From Maricaulis sp. (GTDB lineage: Bacteria > Pseudomonadota > Alphaproteobacteria > Caulobacterales > Maricaulaceae): DNA of 64,000 nt. A program made the translations under genes and the position numbers. Under the pieces are notes generated by a model. The model saw nothing but the letters and a program-made list of their open reading frames with translations. It ran no database searches and was not told the origin of the DNA. Within the stretch, counting starts at the first letter, position 1, and every line of letters starts with the position of its first letter. This document shows, piece by piece, positions 24,480 through 33,262 of this stretch. Location: NCBI RefSeq assembly GCF_017642925.1, contig NZ_JAEPOL010000009.1:1-64000 (forward strand), written 5' to 3'.

Positions 24480-25454
24480 CTAGGGAACCAGCACCACCTT
24501 GCCGATCGCCTTGCGGCCGGAGAGCGAGTTGAAGGCGTCGAGGAAGTCCTCGAGCTTGTAGGTGCCCGCCACATAGGGCTTGATCTTGCCCGCTTCGAAC
24601 ATGTCGAAGAGCTCCTGCATGTTCTTGCGGTGCTCCTGCGGCAGCGCCCCGGCCCAGGCGCCCCAGAACACGCCGACCACGCTGGCCACTTTCAGAAGCG
24701 GCAGGTTGAGCGGGAGTTTCGGGATGTCGCCGGCCGCAAAACCGATCACCAGATGCTTGCCGCCGAAGGCGATGCCGCGGAAGGCTGCTTCGGTGTATTC
24801 GCCGCCGACCGGATCGTAGATCACGTCCACACCCTTGCCGCCGGTCAGTTCCTTGATGCGGACCTTCAGGTCCTCGGTGGAGTAATTGATCAGCTCGTCC
24901 GCGCCGTGCTCCTTGCACACGGCCAGCTTCTCGTCCGACGAGGCCGCCGCGATCACCTTCGCGCCCATCGCCTTGCCCAGCTCCACCGTCGCCAGGCCGA
25001 CACCGCCGGCAGCGCCGAGCACGAGAAGGGTCTGGCCCGGCTTCAGCTCGGCCCGCTGTTTCAGCGCGTGATAGGAGGTGCCGTAGACGATGGTCAGGCC
25101 TGCAGCAGCCTCGAACGGCATGCTGTCGGGGATCTTCGTCAGGGCGGGCGCCGGCAGCACGGCCTCGGCCGCAAAGGCGCCCGTCGGCGTATTGAACATC
25201 ACGCGGTCGCCGACCGTGAAACCGTCAACGCCCTCGCCCAGCCCGCGGATCACGCCAGCACCTTCCGTACCGGGAACGAAGGGCAGTTCCGGCTTGAACT
25301 GGTACTGACCCCGCACACACAACAGGTCCGGGAAGTTGAGACCGCCCGCCTTTACATCGACCAGGACATGGCCCGGCTTGAGTTCCGGCGCGTCGATCTC
25401 CTCGACCTTCATGTTCGCTTCGGGTCCGAATTCGCGGCACAGGAGCGCTTTCAT
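24480..25454 (-). CDS. NADPH:quinone oxidoreductase family protein
   Basis: This 324-residue medium-chain dehydrogenase/reductase is of the zinc-free quinone oxidoreductase type. The N-terminal GroES-like domain has GLNFPDLLCVRG and PGTEGAGVI; the Rossmann domain has LGAAGGVGLATVELGKA with the nucleotide-binding loop near residue 150. Zinc ligands are absent. Such proteins reduce quinones or enoyl (including enoyl-CoA-like) double bonds with NADPH. It is the last gene of the minus-strand catabolic run, 37 bases after the HSD17B4-type SDR, a position often taken by enoyl reductases that process unsaturated intermediates. Confidence 0.9.
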   Translation of the reverse strand: MKALLCREFGPEANMKVEEIDAPELKPGHVLVDVKAGGLNFPDLLCVRGQYQFKPELPFVPGTEGAGVIRGLGEGVDGFTVGDRVMFNTPTGAFAAEAVLPAPALTKIPDSMPFEAAAGLTIVYGTSYHALKQRAELKPGQTLLVLGAAGGVGLATVELGKAMGAKVIAAASSDEKLAVCKEHGADELINYSTEDLKVRIKELTGGKGVDVIYDPVGGEYTEAAFRGIAFGGKHLVIGFAAGDIPKLPLNLPLLKVASVVGVFWGAWAGALPQEHRKNMQELFDMFEAGKIKPYVAGTYKLEDFLDAFNSLSGRKAIGKVVLVP

Positions 25455-25491
25455 GGATGTCCTCCCCGGACTGTTCGTGTGGGTTTGAAAC

Positions 25492-26412
25492 CTAACCGAG
25501 CTTCACGCCGTGATGGGCGGCCGCCTTGGTCAGGAATTTGATCGTCTGCTCACCGCCGGCCTGGAATTCCTTCTGGGCGGCGGGATCCTTGATGGCATCG
25601 AACTGCGCCGCGACATTCTCCGGCGTCAGTTCTTCGGGCGGCAGATAGATGCCGTCGGTCTCGTAGATTTTCGTCGCGGCAAAACCGCCGGCGCCGGCGC
25701 ACAGGATGGTGCGCGAGGGACCGTCTTCGGACACGAGGTAGACGAGGCCCGTCGAGACGGTGTCCGGCTTCATCAGCTCGAGCGCGGCCGGCGGCAGCAG
25801 GCCTTCCGTCATCCGCGTCGCCGCAGTCGGGGCCAGGCAGTTGACGCGGATGTCGTACTTCTGGCCTTCCAGATGCAGCGTGTTCATGAAACCCACAACA
25901 GCCATCTTGGCGGCGCCGTAATTGGACTGGCCGAAATTGCCGTAGAGGCCGGACGAGGACGAGGTCATCGCGATACGGCCGTAATTCTGCTCGCGCATGA
26001 TGTCCCAGACCGCCTTGGTGCAGACGACGGAGCCCATCAGGTGCACGTCGACCACGGTCTGGAAGTCCGAAATGTCCATCTTGGCGAAGGACTTGTCGCG
26101 CAGGATGCCGGCATTGTTCACCAGCACGTCGACCCGGCCCCAGGTGTCCATGGCCTGTTTGACCATATCGGCGACTTCGTCGGCCTTGGTGACATTGGCG
26201 GTGTGCGAGATGGCCTCGCCGCCCGCAGCGCGGATCTCGTTGGCCACGTCTTCCGCAGCCGAACCGGTGCCCGTGCCATCCACGGAACCGCCCAGATCAT
26301 TGACCACCACTTTGGCACCGCGTGCCGCCAGCGCCATCGCGTGGCAACGGCCCAGCCCCAGGCCGGCGCCGGTGACAATGGCCACGCGGCCGTCGTAACG
26401 AATCTCACTCAT
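25492..26412 (-). CDS. SDR of the HSD17B4 (3-hydroxyacyl-CoA dehydrogenase) type
   Basis: This 306-residue short-chain dehydrogenase resembles the dehydrogenase domain of peroxisomal multifunctional enzyme type 2. It shows TGAGLGLGRCHAMALA at about residues 14-30, VVVNDLGGSVDGTG after the second strand, VNNAGILRDKSFAKM and the catalytic YGAAKM (YxxxK). A C-terminal extension of about 50 residues, longer than FabG, fits this subgroup. The role inferred is oxidation of a 3-hydroxyacyl-CoA after the MaoC hydratase encoded 30 bases upstream. GGAT and AAGAGAAG stretches precede the start. Confidence 0.92.
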   Translation of the reverse strand: MSEIRYDGRVAIVTGAGLGLGRCHAMALAARGAKVVVNDLGGSVDGTGTGSAAEDVANEIRAAGGEAISHTANVTKADEVADMVKQAMDTWGRVDVLVNNAGILRDKSFAKMDISDFQTVVDVHLMGSVVCTKAVWDIMREQNYGRIAMTSSSSGLYGNFGQSNYGAAKMAVVGFMNTLHLEGQKYDIRVNCLAPTAATRMTEGLLPPAALELMKPDTVSTGLVYLVSEDGPSRTILCAGAGGFAATKIYETDGIYLPPEELTPENVAAQFDAIKDPAAQKEFQAGGEQTIKFLTKAAAHHGVKLG

Positions 26413-26442
26413 AACCAGTCTCTTCTCTTGAACGTGTCCGGA

Positions 26443-26904
26443 TCAGCCGACGATCTGCAGGGTCAGCCAGTGCGCCATCAGGGCTGGCTTGTCCTCACCC
26501 TCGATCTCGACGGTGACGGCGTATTTCAGCATCCATTGCCCCGGATTGCGCTCGGTGGCGTCTTCCAGGACGAAACGGCCGCGGATCTTCTTTCCGGCCC
26601 GCACCGGCTGGAGGAAGCGCACCTTGTCGAAGCCGTAATTGATGCCCATCGCGATACCGTCGAGCACCAGCGTCGTGTTGGCGGCGAGCGCGGACAGCAT
26701 GGACAGCGACAGGAAGCCGTGGGCGATCGTGCCGCCGAACGGCGTTTCCTTCGCCGCGCGCTCCGGGTCGATATGGATGAATTGATGGTCTTCGGTCACA
26801 TCGGCGAAGACATCGATGCGCGACTGGTCGATCTCGATCCAGTCGGACACGCCGATTTCCTGTCCGATATGGTCCTTCAGCGTGTCGGCCTTGATTACCG
26901 GCAT
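26443..26904 (-). CDS. MaoC family enoyl-CoA hydratase
   Basis: This 153-residue single hot-dog domain protein adds water to a 2-enoyl-CoA in the R-hydratase manner. The catalytic motif is seen as DVTEDHQFIHIDPERA (Asp and His of the hydratase-2 signature), followed by GGTIAHGFLSLSMLSAL. Size and motif fit MaoC/NodN-like proteins. Its ATG shares one base with the stop of the acyl-CoA ligase gene, so the two are translationally coupled. In the pathway it would act between the acyl-CoA dehydrogenases and the HSD17B4-type SDR. Confidence 0.93.
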   Translation of the reverse strand: MPVIKADTLKDHIGQEIGVSDWIEIDQSRIDVFADVTEDHQFIHIDPERAAKETPFGGTIAHGFLSLSMLSALAANTTLVLDGIAMGINYGFDKVRFLQPVRAGKKIRGRFVLEDATERNPGQWMLKYAVTVEIEGEDKPALMAHWLTLQIVG

Positions 26905-28616
26905 CAGGCAGTCTCCTCGTCTTTCAGCAGCATTTTGCGCAGGCCCGGCTTGTCGATCTTGCTCGTGCCGCCGCGCGGCAACGGTCCGTCCATGCGCCAG
27001 ATGCGATCCGGCAGCTTGAAAGCCGCCAGGTGCGGTTTCAGGAAGTCGATGATGTCCTGGTCGGAAAGCTCCGCCCCGTCACGCAGCAGGAGCGCCGCGC
27101 CGACGCGTTCGCCCAGACGCTCGTCGGGAATACCGATGACGGCCGCTTCCAGAATGTCCGGATGCTTGGCCAGCGCGCCCTCGACCTCGAGGCAGGAGAC
27201 GTTCTCACCGCCGCGGATCACCATGTCCTTGATGCGGTCGACGATGAACAGGAAACCGTCCTCGTCGATAATCCCGACATCGCCGGTCTTGAACCAGCGG
27301 TCCTCGGTCAGCACGGCCGCGGTCGCTTCCGGCTGGTTGAGATAGCCGCGGAACACCGCCGGCGACTTGATCCACACCTCGCCCGGCTCACCGGCCGGGG
27401 TCTCGTTGCCGGCTTCGTCGACCGTCTTGATGAAGGTGACGGCCGGCAGCGGCAGGCCGCAGGAGCCCGGCTTGGCCTGGTATTCGGAATAGCCGTTATA
27501 TGTGCCCAGTGCATTGGTCTCGGTGAGACCATAGCCGGACGACGACCAGGCTTTGGGGAAGACCTGGTTGATCTTCTCGACATGCGCCTCGGGACGTTTG
27601 GCACCGCCCGTGCCCATGCCCTGCAGCGTGTCCAGCGTGACGCCGCGGCGCTCGGCCTCCAGTGTCAGCTCGTGCGACATGGTCGGCACGCCCACCATGT
27701 CGGTGAGCTTCTCGCGCTGGATGATCTCGACTGCTTCACCCGCATCCCATTTACGCATCAGCACCATCTTGCGGCCGGAGAAAAGCGACAGCAGGAAAAC
27801 GGCATGCGAGCCGGTGCAGTGGAAGAGCGGCAGGCAAACCAGCACGCCCGGATCGCCTTCGGTGAAGTCCTCGTCATTATTGGCCAGACGCAGGGATGCG
27901 CCGAGGAGCGCAAAGGACAGGATCGTCGTCACCGCACCGCGATGGGTGAGCACGGCGCCCTTGGGCGAGCCTGTTGATCCCGACGTGTAGAAGATGGCGA
28001 AATCGCTGTCCGGATCGATGGCGATGGCCGGCGGTTCTTGTCCCGCACAGGCTGCGACCATGGCGTCGAACGTGTCGGCGACATCCTCGAGCTCGCCGCG
28101 GCCGGAGATCAGGGTGAGCCCCAGGCTCGCCTGGTGGGGCCGCAAGCGCTCGATCTGCCGGGCACCGGCGATGACGATCCTGGCGCCGCAATCGGACAGG
28201 CCGAAACCCATCTCCTCGCTGGTCCACCAGCCATTGAGCGGCACCACGACGCCGCCGGCGGCGATGATGCCGAGAAAGGCCGCCATCCATTCCGGCGAGT
28301 TGCGCATCGCCAGGGCGATGCGTGTGCCGGGTGTCACGCCGTGACGCTGGATCAGCGCGTTGGCAAAGGCCACGGAGCGGCCGACCAGTTCACCGAAAGT
28401 CCAGCGCTGATCCTCGAAGATCACGCCTTCCTTCTCGGCGTGCTCCATCGCCTTCATCAACAGAAAGCGCAAATCGCCCGGTGCATTCACATAGGCCGGC
28501 TGGCGAACACCGAGAATCTCGGCTTCGCCAACATTGAGGACTTCCTCGGCCTGGGTGATCTGGCGGGCAATCGCTTCCAGCTGCGCGCGGGCCGGCGCCT
28601 GCTTGCGCTGAGCCAT
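26904..28616 (-). CDS. Class I adenylate-forming acyl-CoA ligase
   Basis: This 570-residue AMP-binding enzyme activates a carboxylic acid to its CoA thioester. The P-loop is [17 protein letters not shown] near residue 215; the [12 protein letters not shown] motif is near 370; [26 protein letters not shown]-type A8 hinge residues are near 450-475; and the catalytic Lys is in [11 protein letters not shown] near 555. It starts 2 bases after the acyl-CoA dehydrogenase stop and overlaps the MaoC start. The family includes ligases for medium, branched and cyclic acids; sequence alone does not name the acid. If the upstream alcohol and aldehyde oxidases feed this run, their product would enter here. 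Confidence 0.93.
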   Translation of the reverse strand: [570 protein letters not shown]

Positions 28617-28618
28617 GA

Positions 28619-29860
28619 TCAGCCCTCCAGGGTTTCGTTGACGTAGCGCTTGAGTTCCTTGCGGGCGATGACCATGCGGTGCACAGCATCCGGTCCGTCA
28701 GCGAAGCGCAGCGTGCGCAGGCCGGTGAACATCATGGCCAGCGGCGTGTCCTGGGAGATACCCGTACCACCATGCATCTGCATGGCCTCGTCCACGGTAT
28801 CCAGAGCGACACGCGGTGCGATCACCTTGATCTGGGAGATCCAGGGCGCAGCCGCGCGCGGGTCGCCCTGGTCCATCATCCAGGCCGCCTTGAGGCACAG
28901 GAGGCGTGCCTGTTCGATCGCCATGCGGCGTTCGGCAATGATGTCGCGATTGGCGCCGAGCTTGGCCAGCGGCTGGCCGAAGGCCGTGCGCGAAACCGAG
29001 CGGCGGCACAGGAGTTCCAGCGCCCGCTCGGCCTGGCCGATAGCCCGCATGCAGTGGTGGATACGGCCCGGCCCGAGGCGGCCCTGGGAGATCTCGAAAC
29101 CGCGGCCGCGGCCGAGGATCAGCGCATCCTTGGGCACGCGAACATTGGTGAACTTGATATGCATATGGCCGTGCGGGGCATCGTCATGGCCGAACACGGT
29201 CATCGGACGCAGGATCTCGATACCCGGCAGGCCGGCCTCGACGAGGAATTGCGAATGGCGGCCGTGACGCGGGGCATCATCACCCTCGGTCTTGGTCATC
29301 AGGACATAGATTGAACAGCGCGGATCGCCGGCACCGGAAGCCCAGTATTTCTCGCCATTGAGCACCCACTCATCGCCATCCAGCTCGGCCTTGAAGGCGA
29401 TATTGGTGGCGTCAGAGGAGGCGACGTCCGGCTCGGTCATCAGATAGGCCGAGCGGATCTTGCCCTCGAGCAGCGGCTCCAGCCATTTCTTCTTCTGCTC
29501 GGCATTCCCGTAGCGCTCGATGACTTCCATATTGCCGGTGTCCGGCGCGGAGCAGTTGAAGGTTTCCGCGGCCAGGTGGGACCAGCCCATTTCCTCGGCA
29601 AGATAGGCATATTCAACGGTGCTGAGGCCGTAGCCGCGGTCGGACCCGGTCAGCCAGAAATTCCACAGGCCGCGCTCGCGCGCCTTCGCCTTGAGGCTTT
29701 CCAGGATCTCGGTCTGACGGTCCGTAAAGGCGAACCGGTCACCCGCCTTGCCGATCTCCGCGTGATACTCCGCTTCCAGCGGCATCACCTCGTCGCGCAC
29801 CATGGCGCGAACCTGTTCCACCAGCGGACGTACCCGCTCCGTCATACCCAGATCCATCAT
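28619..29860 (-). CDS. Acyl-CoA dehydrogenase (ACAD10/11-like)
   Basis: This 413-residue FAD enzyme forms a 2,3-double bond in an acyl-CoA. Conserved ACAD segments include AYLMTEPDVASSDATNIAF (flavin and substrate loop), GEKYWASGAGDPRC, ISQGRLGPGRIHHCMRAIG and MHGGTGISQDTPLA near the C-terminus, ending HRMVIARKELKRY, a tail typical of ACAD10/11-type members that handle unusual or 4-hydroxylated and branched acids. AAAGGGGAG lies before the ATG pair. It is the fourth gene of the minus-strand run and lies 2 bases before the ligase gene. Confidence 0.93.
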   Translation of the reverse strand: MMDLGMTERVRPLVEQVRAMVRDEVMPLEAEYHAEIGKAGDRFAFTDRQTEILESLKAKARERGLWNFWLTGSDRGYGLSTVEYAYLAEEMGWSHLAAETFNCSAPDTGNMEVIERYGNAEQKKKWLEPLLEGKIRSAYLMTEPDVASSDATNIAFKAELDGDEWVLNGEKYWASGAGDPRCSIYVLMTKTEGDDAPRHGRHSQFLVEAGLPGIEILRPMTVFGHDDAPHGHMHIKFTNVRVPKDALILGRGRGFEISQGRLGPGRIHHCMRAIGQAERALELLCRRSVSRTAFGQPLAKLGANRDIIAERRMAIEQARLLCLKAAWMMDQGDPRAAAPWISQIKVIAPRVALDTVDEAMQMHGGTGISQDTPLAMMFTGLRTLRFADGPDAVHRMVIARKELKRYVNETLEG

Positions 29861-29905
29861 TACTCCCCTTTATCGTCCTAGCTGTTGTCGTTTCTCGTTG
29901 AATTG

Positions 29906-30700
29906 TCAGACCGGCCGGCCGCGCTCGGCAACCATCATCCGGCGGAATTTCCGCATCCCGCCGAGCCAGCGGTCACGCTGGGTCGCGCGAGCCGCCTCAT
30001 AGCCGGCGACACTGGCGTGCGGCAGGGCGAGAAAACGCTTCTCCTCGATCGCCGCGATCGCTTCGGCCGCCACATCGGAAGGCTCGACCACGCCATCGGC
30101 ACCGGCGATACCGCCATCGGAGGAATTCTCACCCAGCATGGCCGTGCGGACCGCCTGCGGGCAGACGCACACGACCTGCAACCCGTCATCGCCATGGGTG
30201 ATCGCCAGGCTCTCCGCGAAGGAGACCGCGGCATGCTTGCTGGCGGTGTAGGAGGAGGCCCCGATCTGGGCGAGCAGACCGGCCGCTGAAGCGACCAGGA
30301 TGAACACCCCGCCGCCGCGCGGCTTCATGCGCGGCCAGACCTGGCGCGCACCGCGCACGGCGCCCATCACATTGACCTCGAAACTGTCCAGCCAGTCCTT
30401 GTCCGACGCGCCTGCCGCATCCCAGCTGGGGGCATCGGCGCGCAGGATGCCGGCATTGGAGACATAGATATCGACCGGGCCGAGCTCGGCTTCGGTGCGG
30501 TCGAGAAAGGCCGCGATATCGGCTTCCTTGGTCACATCCACCGTCGCGCCGATCCCGCCGAAGGCCTGGGCCGCCTCTTCAGCGCCCTGAAGGTCGGCCA
30601 GGGCGATCTTCGCGCCGCGGGCGTGAAAGGCTTGCGCCATGGCGAGGCCGATGCCGCGCGCACCACCGGTGATCGCGACAACCTTGTTCGTGTAGTCCAT
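29906..30700 (-). CDS. SDR family oxidoreductase
   Basis: This 264-residue classical short-chain dehydrogenase has TGGARGIGLAMAQAF as cofactor motif, VSNAGILRAD in place of NNAG, SAAGLLAQIG and the catalytic YTASKHA. It is likely to oxidise a hydroxyl on a pathway intermediate. I chose the ATG at 30700, preceded by GGGAGGACAAG, over a start 27 bases upstream that would overlap the preceding gene. It lies 23 bases after an acyl-CoA dehydrogenase gene and 45 bases before the next, so it belongs to the same transcript. The substrate is unknown. Confidence 0.9.
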   Translation of the reverse strand: MDYTNKVVAITGGARGIGLAMAQAFHARGAKIALADLQGAEEAAQAFGGIGATVDVTKEADIAAFLDRTEAELGPVDIYVSNAGILRADAPSWDAAGASDKDWLDSFEVNVMGAVRGARQVWPRMKPRGGGVFILVASAAGLLAQIGASSYTASKHAAVSFAESLAITHGDDGLQVVCVCPQAVRTAMLGENSSDGGIAGADGVVEPSDVAAEAIAAIEEKRFLALPHASVAGYEAARATQRDRWLGGMRKFRRMMVAERGRPV

Positions 30701-30723
30701 CTTGTCCTCCCGGTGGACCGGCC

Positions 30724-31863
30724 TCAATACTTCCGCATGCGGGCGAACTTGTCAGCGTGGTAATTGGCGTCACCGTAGAGCGCCTCCGCCACGCGGACCC
30801 GTTTCATGTAGAAGCCGATGTCGAATTCATCGGTCATGCCCATACCACCATGCATCTGCACGCCTTCACGCGCGGCAAGCTGGGCGACCTGGCCGAGCTT
30901 GGCCTTGGCCGCGCTGACCATCATCGCCGCATGATCCGGCGCGGCATCGAGCGTCTGCAGGGCTTTCAGCACGATCGACTTGCCCAGCTCGACCTCGGAA
31001 TAAAGGTGCGCCGCGCGGTGCTGCAGAGCCTGGAAGGTGCCGATGATCTGGCCGAACTGCTTGCGCTCCTTCAGATAGCCGACCGTGCTGTCGAGGCATT
31101 GCTGGGCAGAGCCCGACATCTCGGCCGACAGGCCGGCCCGGCCCGCGTCCAGAACCGCTTCCAGCGCGCCCAGACCATTGTCGACCTCGCCCAGAACGGC
31201 GTCGGCCGTCACTTCGACATTGTCGAGCACGATGTCGGCGGCATGACGGCTGTCGACCGTATCCTTGCGCTCCACCGTGACACCGGCGGCATCCCGCGGC
31301 ACCAGGAAGAGCGTGATGCCCTCGGCCTCGTTTTCGCTGCCACCGGTCCGGGCGGACACGATCAGCATGTCAGCGACATGACCTTCGGCGACGAAGGTCT
31401 TGCGACCGTTCAGCTTGAAGCCATTGCCCGAACGCTCGGCCGACACCGCCACGCTGGACGGATTGTGCTTGCGGCCTTCGTCGGCGGCGAGCGCGGTGAT
31501 CGCCTCGCCGGCCGCGATCCGCGGCAGCCATTCCGATTTCTGACCGTCCGATCCGAAACGCGACAGCGCCGTCGCGCCCATGATGGCGGTCGAGATATAG
31601 GGCGACGCCGTCAGCGTACGGCCCATTTCCTCGGCGATCACGCCGGCCGCGACATGACCCATTTCCACACCGCCATGCGCTTCGGGCACCAGCACGCTGG
31701 TCCAGCCCATTTCCGCCATGTCGGCCCAGGTCTTGCGGTCAAATCCGTCTTCCGAGCCGCTGTCGCGCAGTTTGCGCAGCTGACTCACCGGCGCACTCGT
31801 CGAGAGATAACCCCGGGCGGCATCCTTCAGCATGCCGGCTTCTTCATTCAGCACCATGGCCAT
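30724..31863 (-). CDS. Acyl-CoA dehydrogenase, probable partner subunit
   Basis: This 379-residue acyl-CoA dehydrogenase domain protein lies 26 bases after another acyl-CoA dehydrogenase gene. Its C-terminus has VQMHGGMGMTDEFDIGFYMKRVR, the FAD-binding HGG-x-GMT-x-E region, but lacks the EGTSE-type segment carrying the usual catalytic Glu that is present in the adjacent protein. In actinobacterial steroid side-chain pathways, adjacent ACAD genes of this kind make an alpha2beta2 enzyme with shared FAD sites; I infer the same arrangement here. AAGGAG precedes the ATG. Confidence 0.9.
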   Translation of the reverse strand: MAMVLNEEAGMLKDAARGYLSTSAPVSQLRKLRDSGSEDGFDRKTWADMAEMGWTSVLVPEAHGGVEMGHVAAGVIAEEMGRTLTASPYISTAIMGATALSRFGSDGQKSEWLPRIAAGEAITALAADEGRKHNPSSVAVSAERSGNGFKLNGRKTFVAEGHVADMLIVSARTGGSENEAEGITLFLVPRDAAGVTVERKDTVDSRHAADIVLDNVEVTADAVLGEVDNGLGALEAVLDAGRAGLSAEMSGSAQQCLDSTVGYLKERKQFGQIIGTFQALQHRAAHLYSEVELGKSIVLKALQTLDAAPDHAAMMVSAAKAKLGQVAQLAAREGVQMHGGMGMTDEFDIGFYMKRVRVAEALYGDANYHADKFARMRKY

Positions 31864-31889
31864 GATGTTTTACTCCTTGGGTGCCCGGC

Positions 31890-33056
31890 TCAAGCAGACG
31901 GCAGTTCGAGAATGCGCTTGGCGATGATGTTGAGCTGCACTTCCGACGTGCCGCCCTCGATGGAATTGCCCTTGGAGCGCAACCACATGCGGGCCACATC
32001 CTCATCGGCATCCCACTCCAGGCCGGACGAACCGGCGCTGTCCATCATCAGCTCCATGCGGCGCTTGTTCAGCTCGGTGCCATAGTATTTCAGCATCGAG
32101 GAATTGGCGCCGACGCCCTGCCCCGCCTTGGCCTCGTCGGCCACGCGTTCCATAGTCGACATGAAGGCGAGCCCGTCGATCTCGGCCCGCACCACATCGG
32201 CGCGCAGGATCGGATCGGCCAGCATGCCCTGCTCGTTCAGCCCGATCTGCTGCACCGCGACATCGCCCATCGGGCGCATCGCGCCGGAGCCCATGCCGCC
32301 GATCATCTCGCGCTCATGGGTCAGGAGATATTTGGCGACCGTCCAGCCCTTGTTCAGCTCGCCGACCAGATTGTGCTTCTCGGCCCGCGCATCGTCGAAG
32401 AAGGTCTCGCAGAAGGGCGACTTGCCGGAGATCAGCTTGATCGGTTTGGTCGTCACGCCCGGCTGGTCCATGTCGACCAGAATGAAGGAAATGCCTTCAT
32501 GCTTGGGCGCCTGGAAATCGGTCCTCACCAGCACGAAAATCCAGTCGGCCTTGTCGGCATAGGAGGTCCAGATCTTCTGGCCGTTGACCAGATAATGGTC
32601 GCCCTTGTCCTCGCACTTGGTCATCAGCGCTGCGAGGTCGGAACCGGCATTCGGCTCGGAATAGCCCTGCGCCCAGCGGATCTCGCCGCGGGCGATCTTC
32701 GGCAGGTGTTCCAGCTTCTGCTCGTGCGTGCCGTACTTCAGAAGCGCCGGCCCGAGCATCCAGATTCCGAAAGACTGGACCGGTGCACGGGCGCCGATCT
32801 TGCGCATTTCCTCGCGCAGCACCTTGGCATGTGCCTTGTCGAGACCGCCCCCGCCATATTCCACAGGCCATTCGGGAACCGTCCAGCCTTTTTCGGCCAT
32901 CCGGTCGAGCCACAGTTTTTGCGGTTCGGTGAAGTTGAACGTCTTGCCGCCCCAGACGACATCTTCCTCGTCCTGGATGGGCTGGCGCATTTCCTCGGGA
33001 CAATTGGCTTCGAGCCAATCCCTCACATCGGCACGGAAGGCGTCTAGATCGGCCAT
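31890..33056 (-). CDS. Acyl-CoA dehydrogenase, probable catalytic subunit
   Basis: This 388-residue protein is the first gene of the minus-strand catabolic run. ACAD segments include WPVEYGGGGLDKAHA, QGYSEPNAGSDLAALMTK, NGQKIWTSYADKADW and near the end SIEGGTSEVQLNIIAKRIL, which carries the usual catalytic Glu region. The start at 33056 has AAAGGGGAGAG upstream; a longer frame reaches 33101 but without such a site. Paired with the following 379-residue protein it probably forms a heteromeric dehydrogenase for a bulky acyl-CoA. The promoter must lie in the roughly 150 bases to its right. Confidence 0.92.
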   Translation of the reverse strand: MADLDAFRADVRDWLEANCPEEMRQPIQDEEDVVWGGKTFNFTEPQKLWLDRMAEKGWTVPEWPVEYGGGGLDKAHAKVLREEMRKIGARAPVQSFGIWMLGPALLKYGTHEQKLEHLPKIARGEIRWAQGYSEPNAGSDLAALMTKCEDKGDHYLVNGQKIWTSYADKADWIFVLVRTDFQAPKHEGISFILVDMDQPGVTTKPIKLISGKSPFCETFFDDARAEKHNLVGELNKGWTVAKYLLTHEREMIGGMGSGAMRPMGDVAVQQIGLNEQGMLADPILRADVVRAEIDGLAFMSTMERVADEAKAGQGVGANSSMLKYYGTELNKRRMELMMDSAGSSGLEWDADEDVARMWLRSKGNSIEGGTSEVQLNIIAKRILELPSA

Positions 33057-33210
33057 GCTCTCCCCTTTATCGATCATTTTCGAGCATTCGGTATGATGCA
33101 CTTGCGAAGACGTTAGCGCCCTTGCAGCAAGGCGTCCATGGGGCTGTGCGGCGATTTCAGGGGAAAATTGGTCGCAGGCCAGATCCGACGCAGCTGCGAA
33201 ACCGGATACG

Positions 33211-33239
33211 AAAAAGCCCCGGCCGTGTGGCCGGGGCTT
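33211..33239 (-). terminator. Rho-independent terminator of the desaturase gene
   Basis: AAGCCCCGGCC-GTGT-GGCCGGGGCTT is an 11-base-pair stem; on the minus strand it is followed by TTT after the stem's own TT. It lies just downstream of the fatty acid desaturase stop. Confidence 0.85.
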
Positions 33240-33262
33240 CCGTTCAGCGACAGGATACCGCT

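Noticed and set aside
24385-24918. N-terminal extension of the M28 peptidase frame into the quinone oxidoreductase gene
   Set aside because: The extension is in another frame of the neighbouring gene, low in recognisable sequence, and the internal ATG at 24384 has both a ribosome-binding site and a signal peptide.
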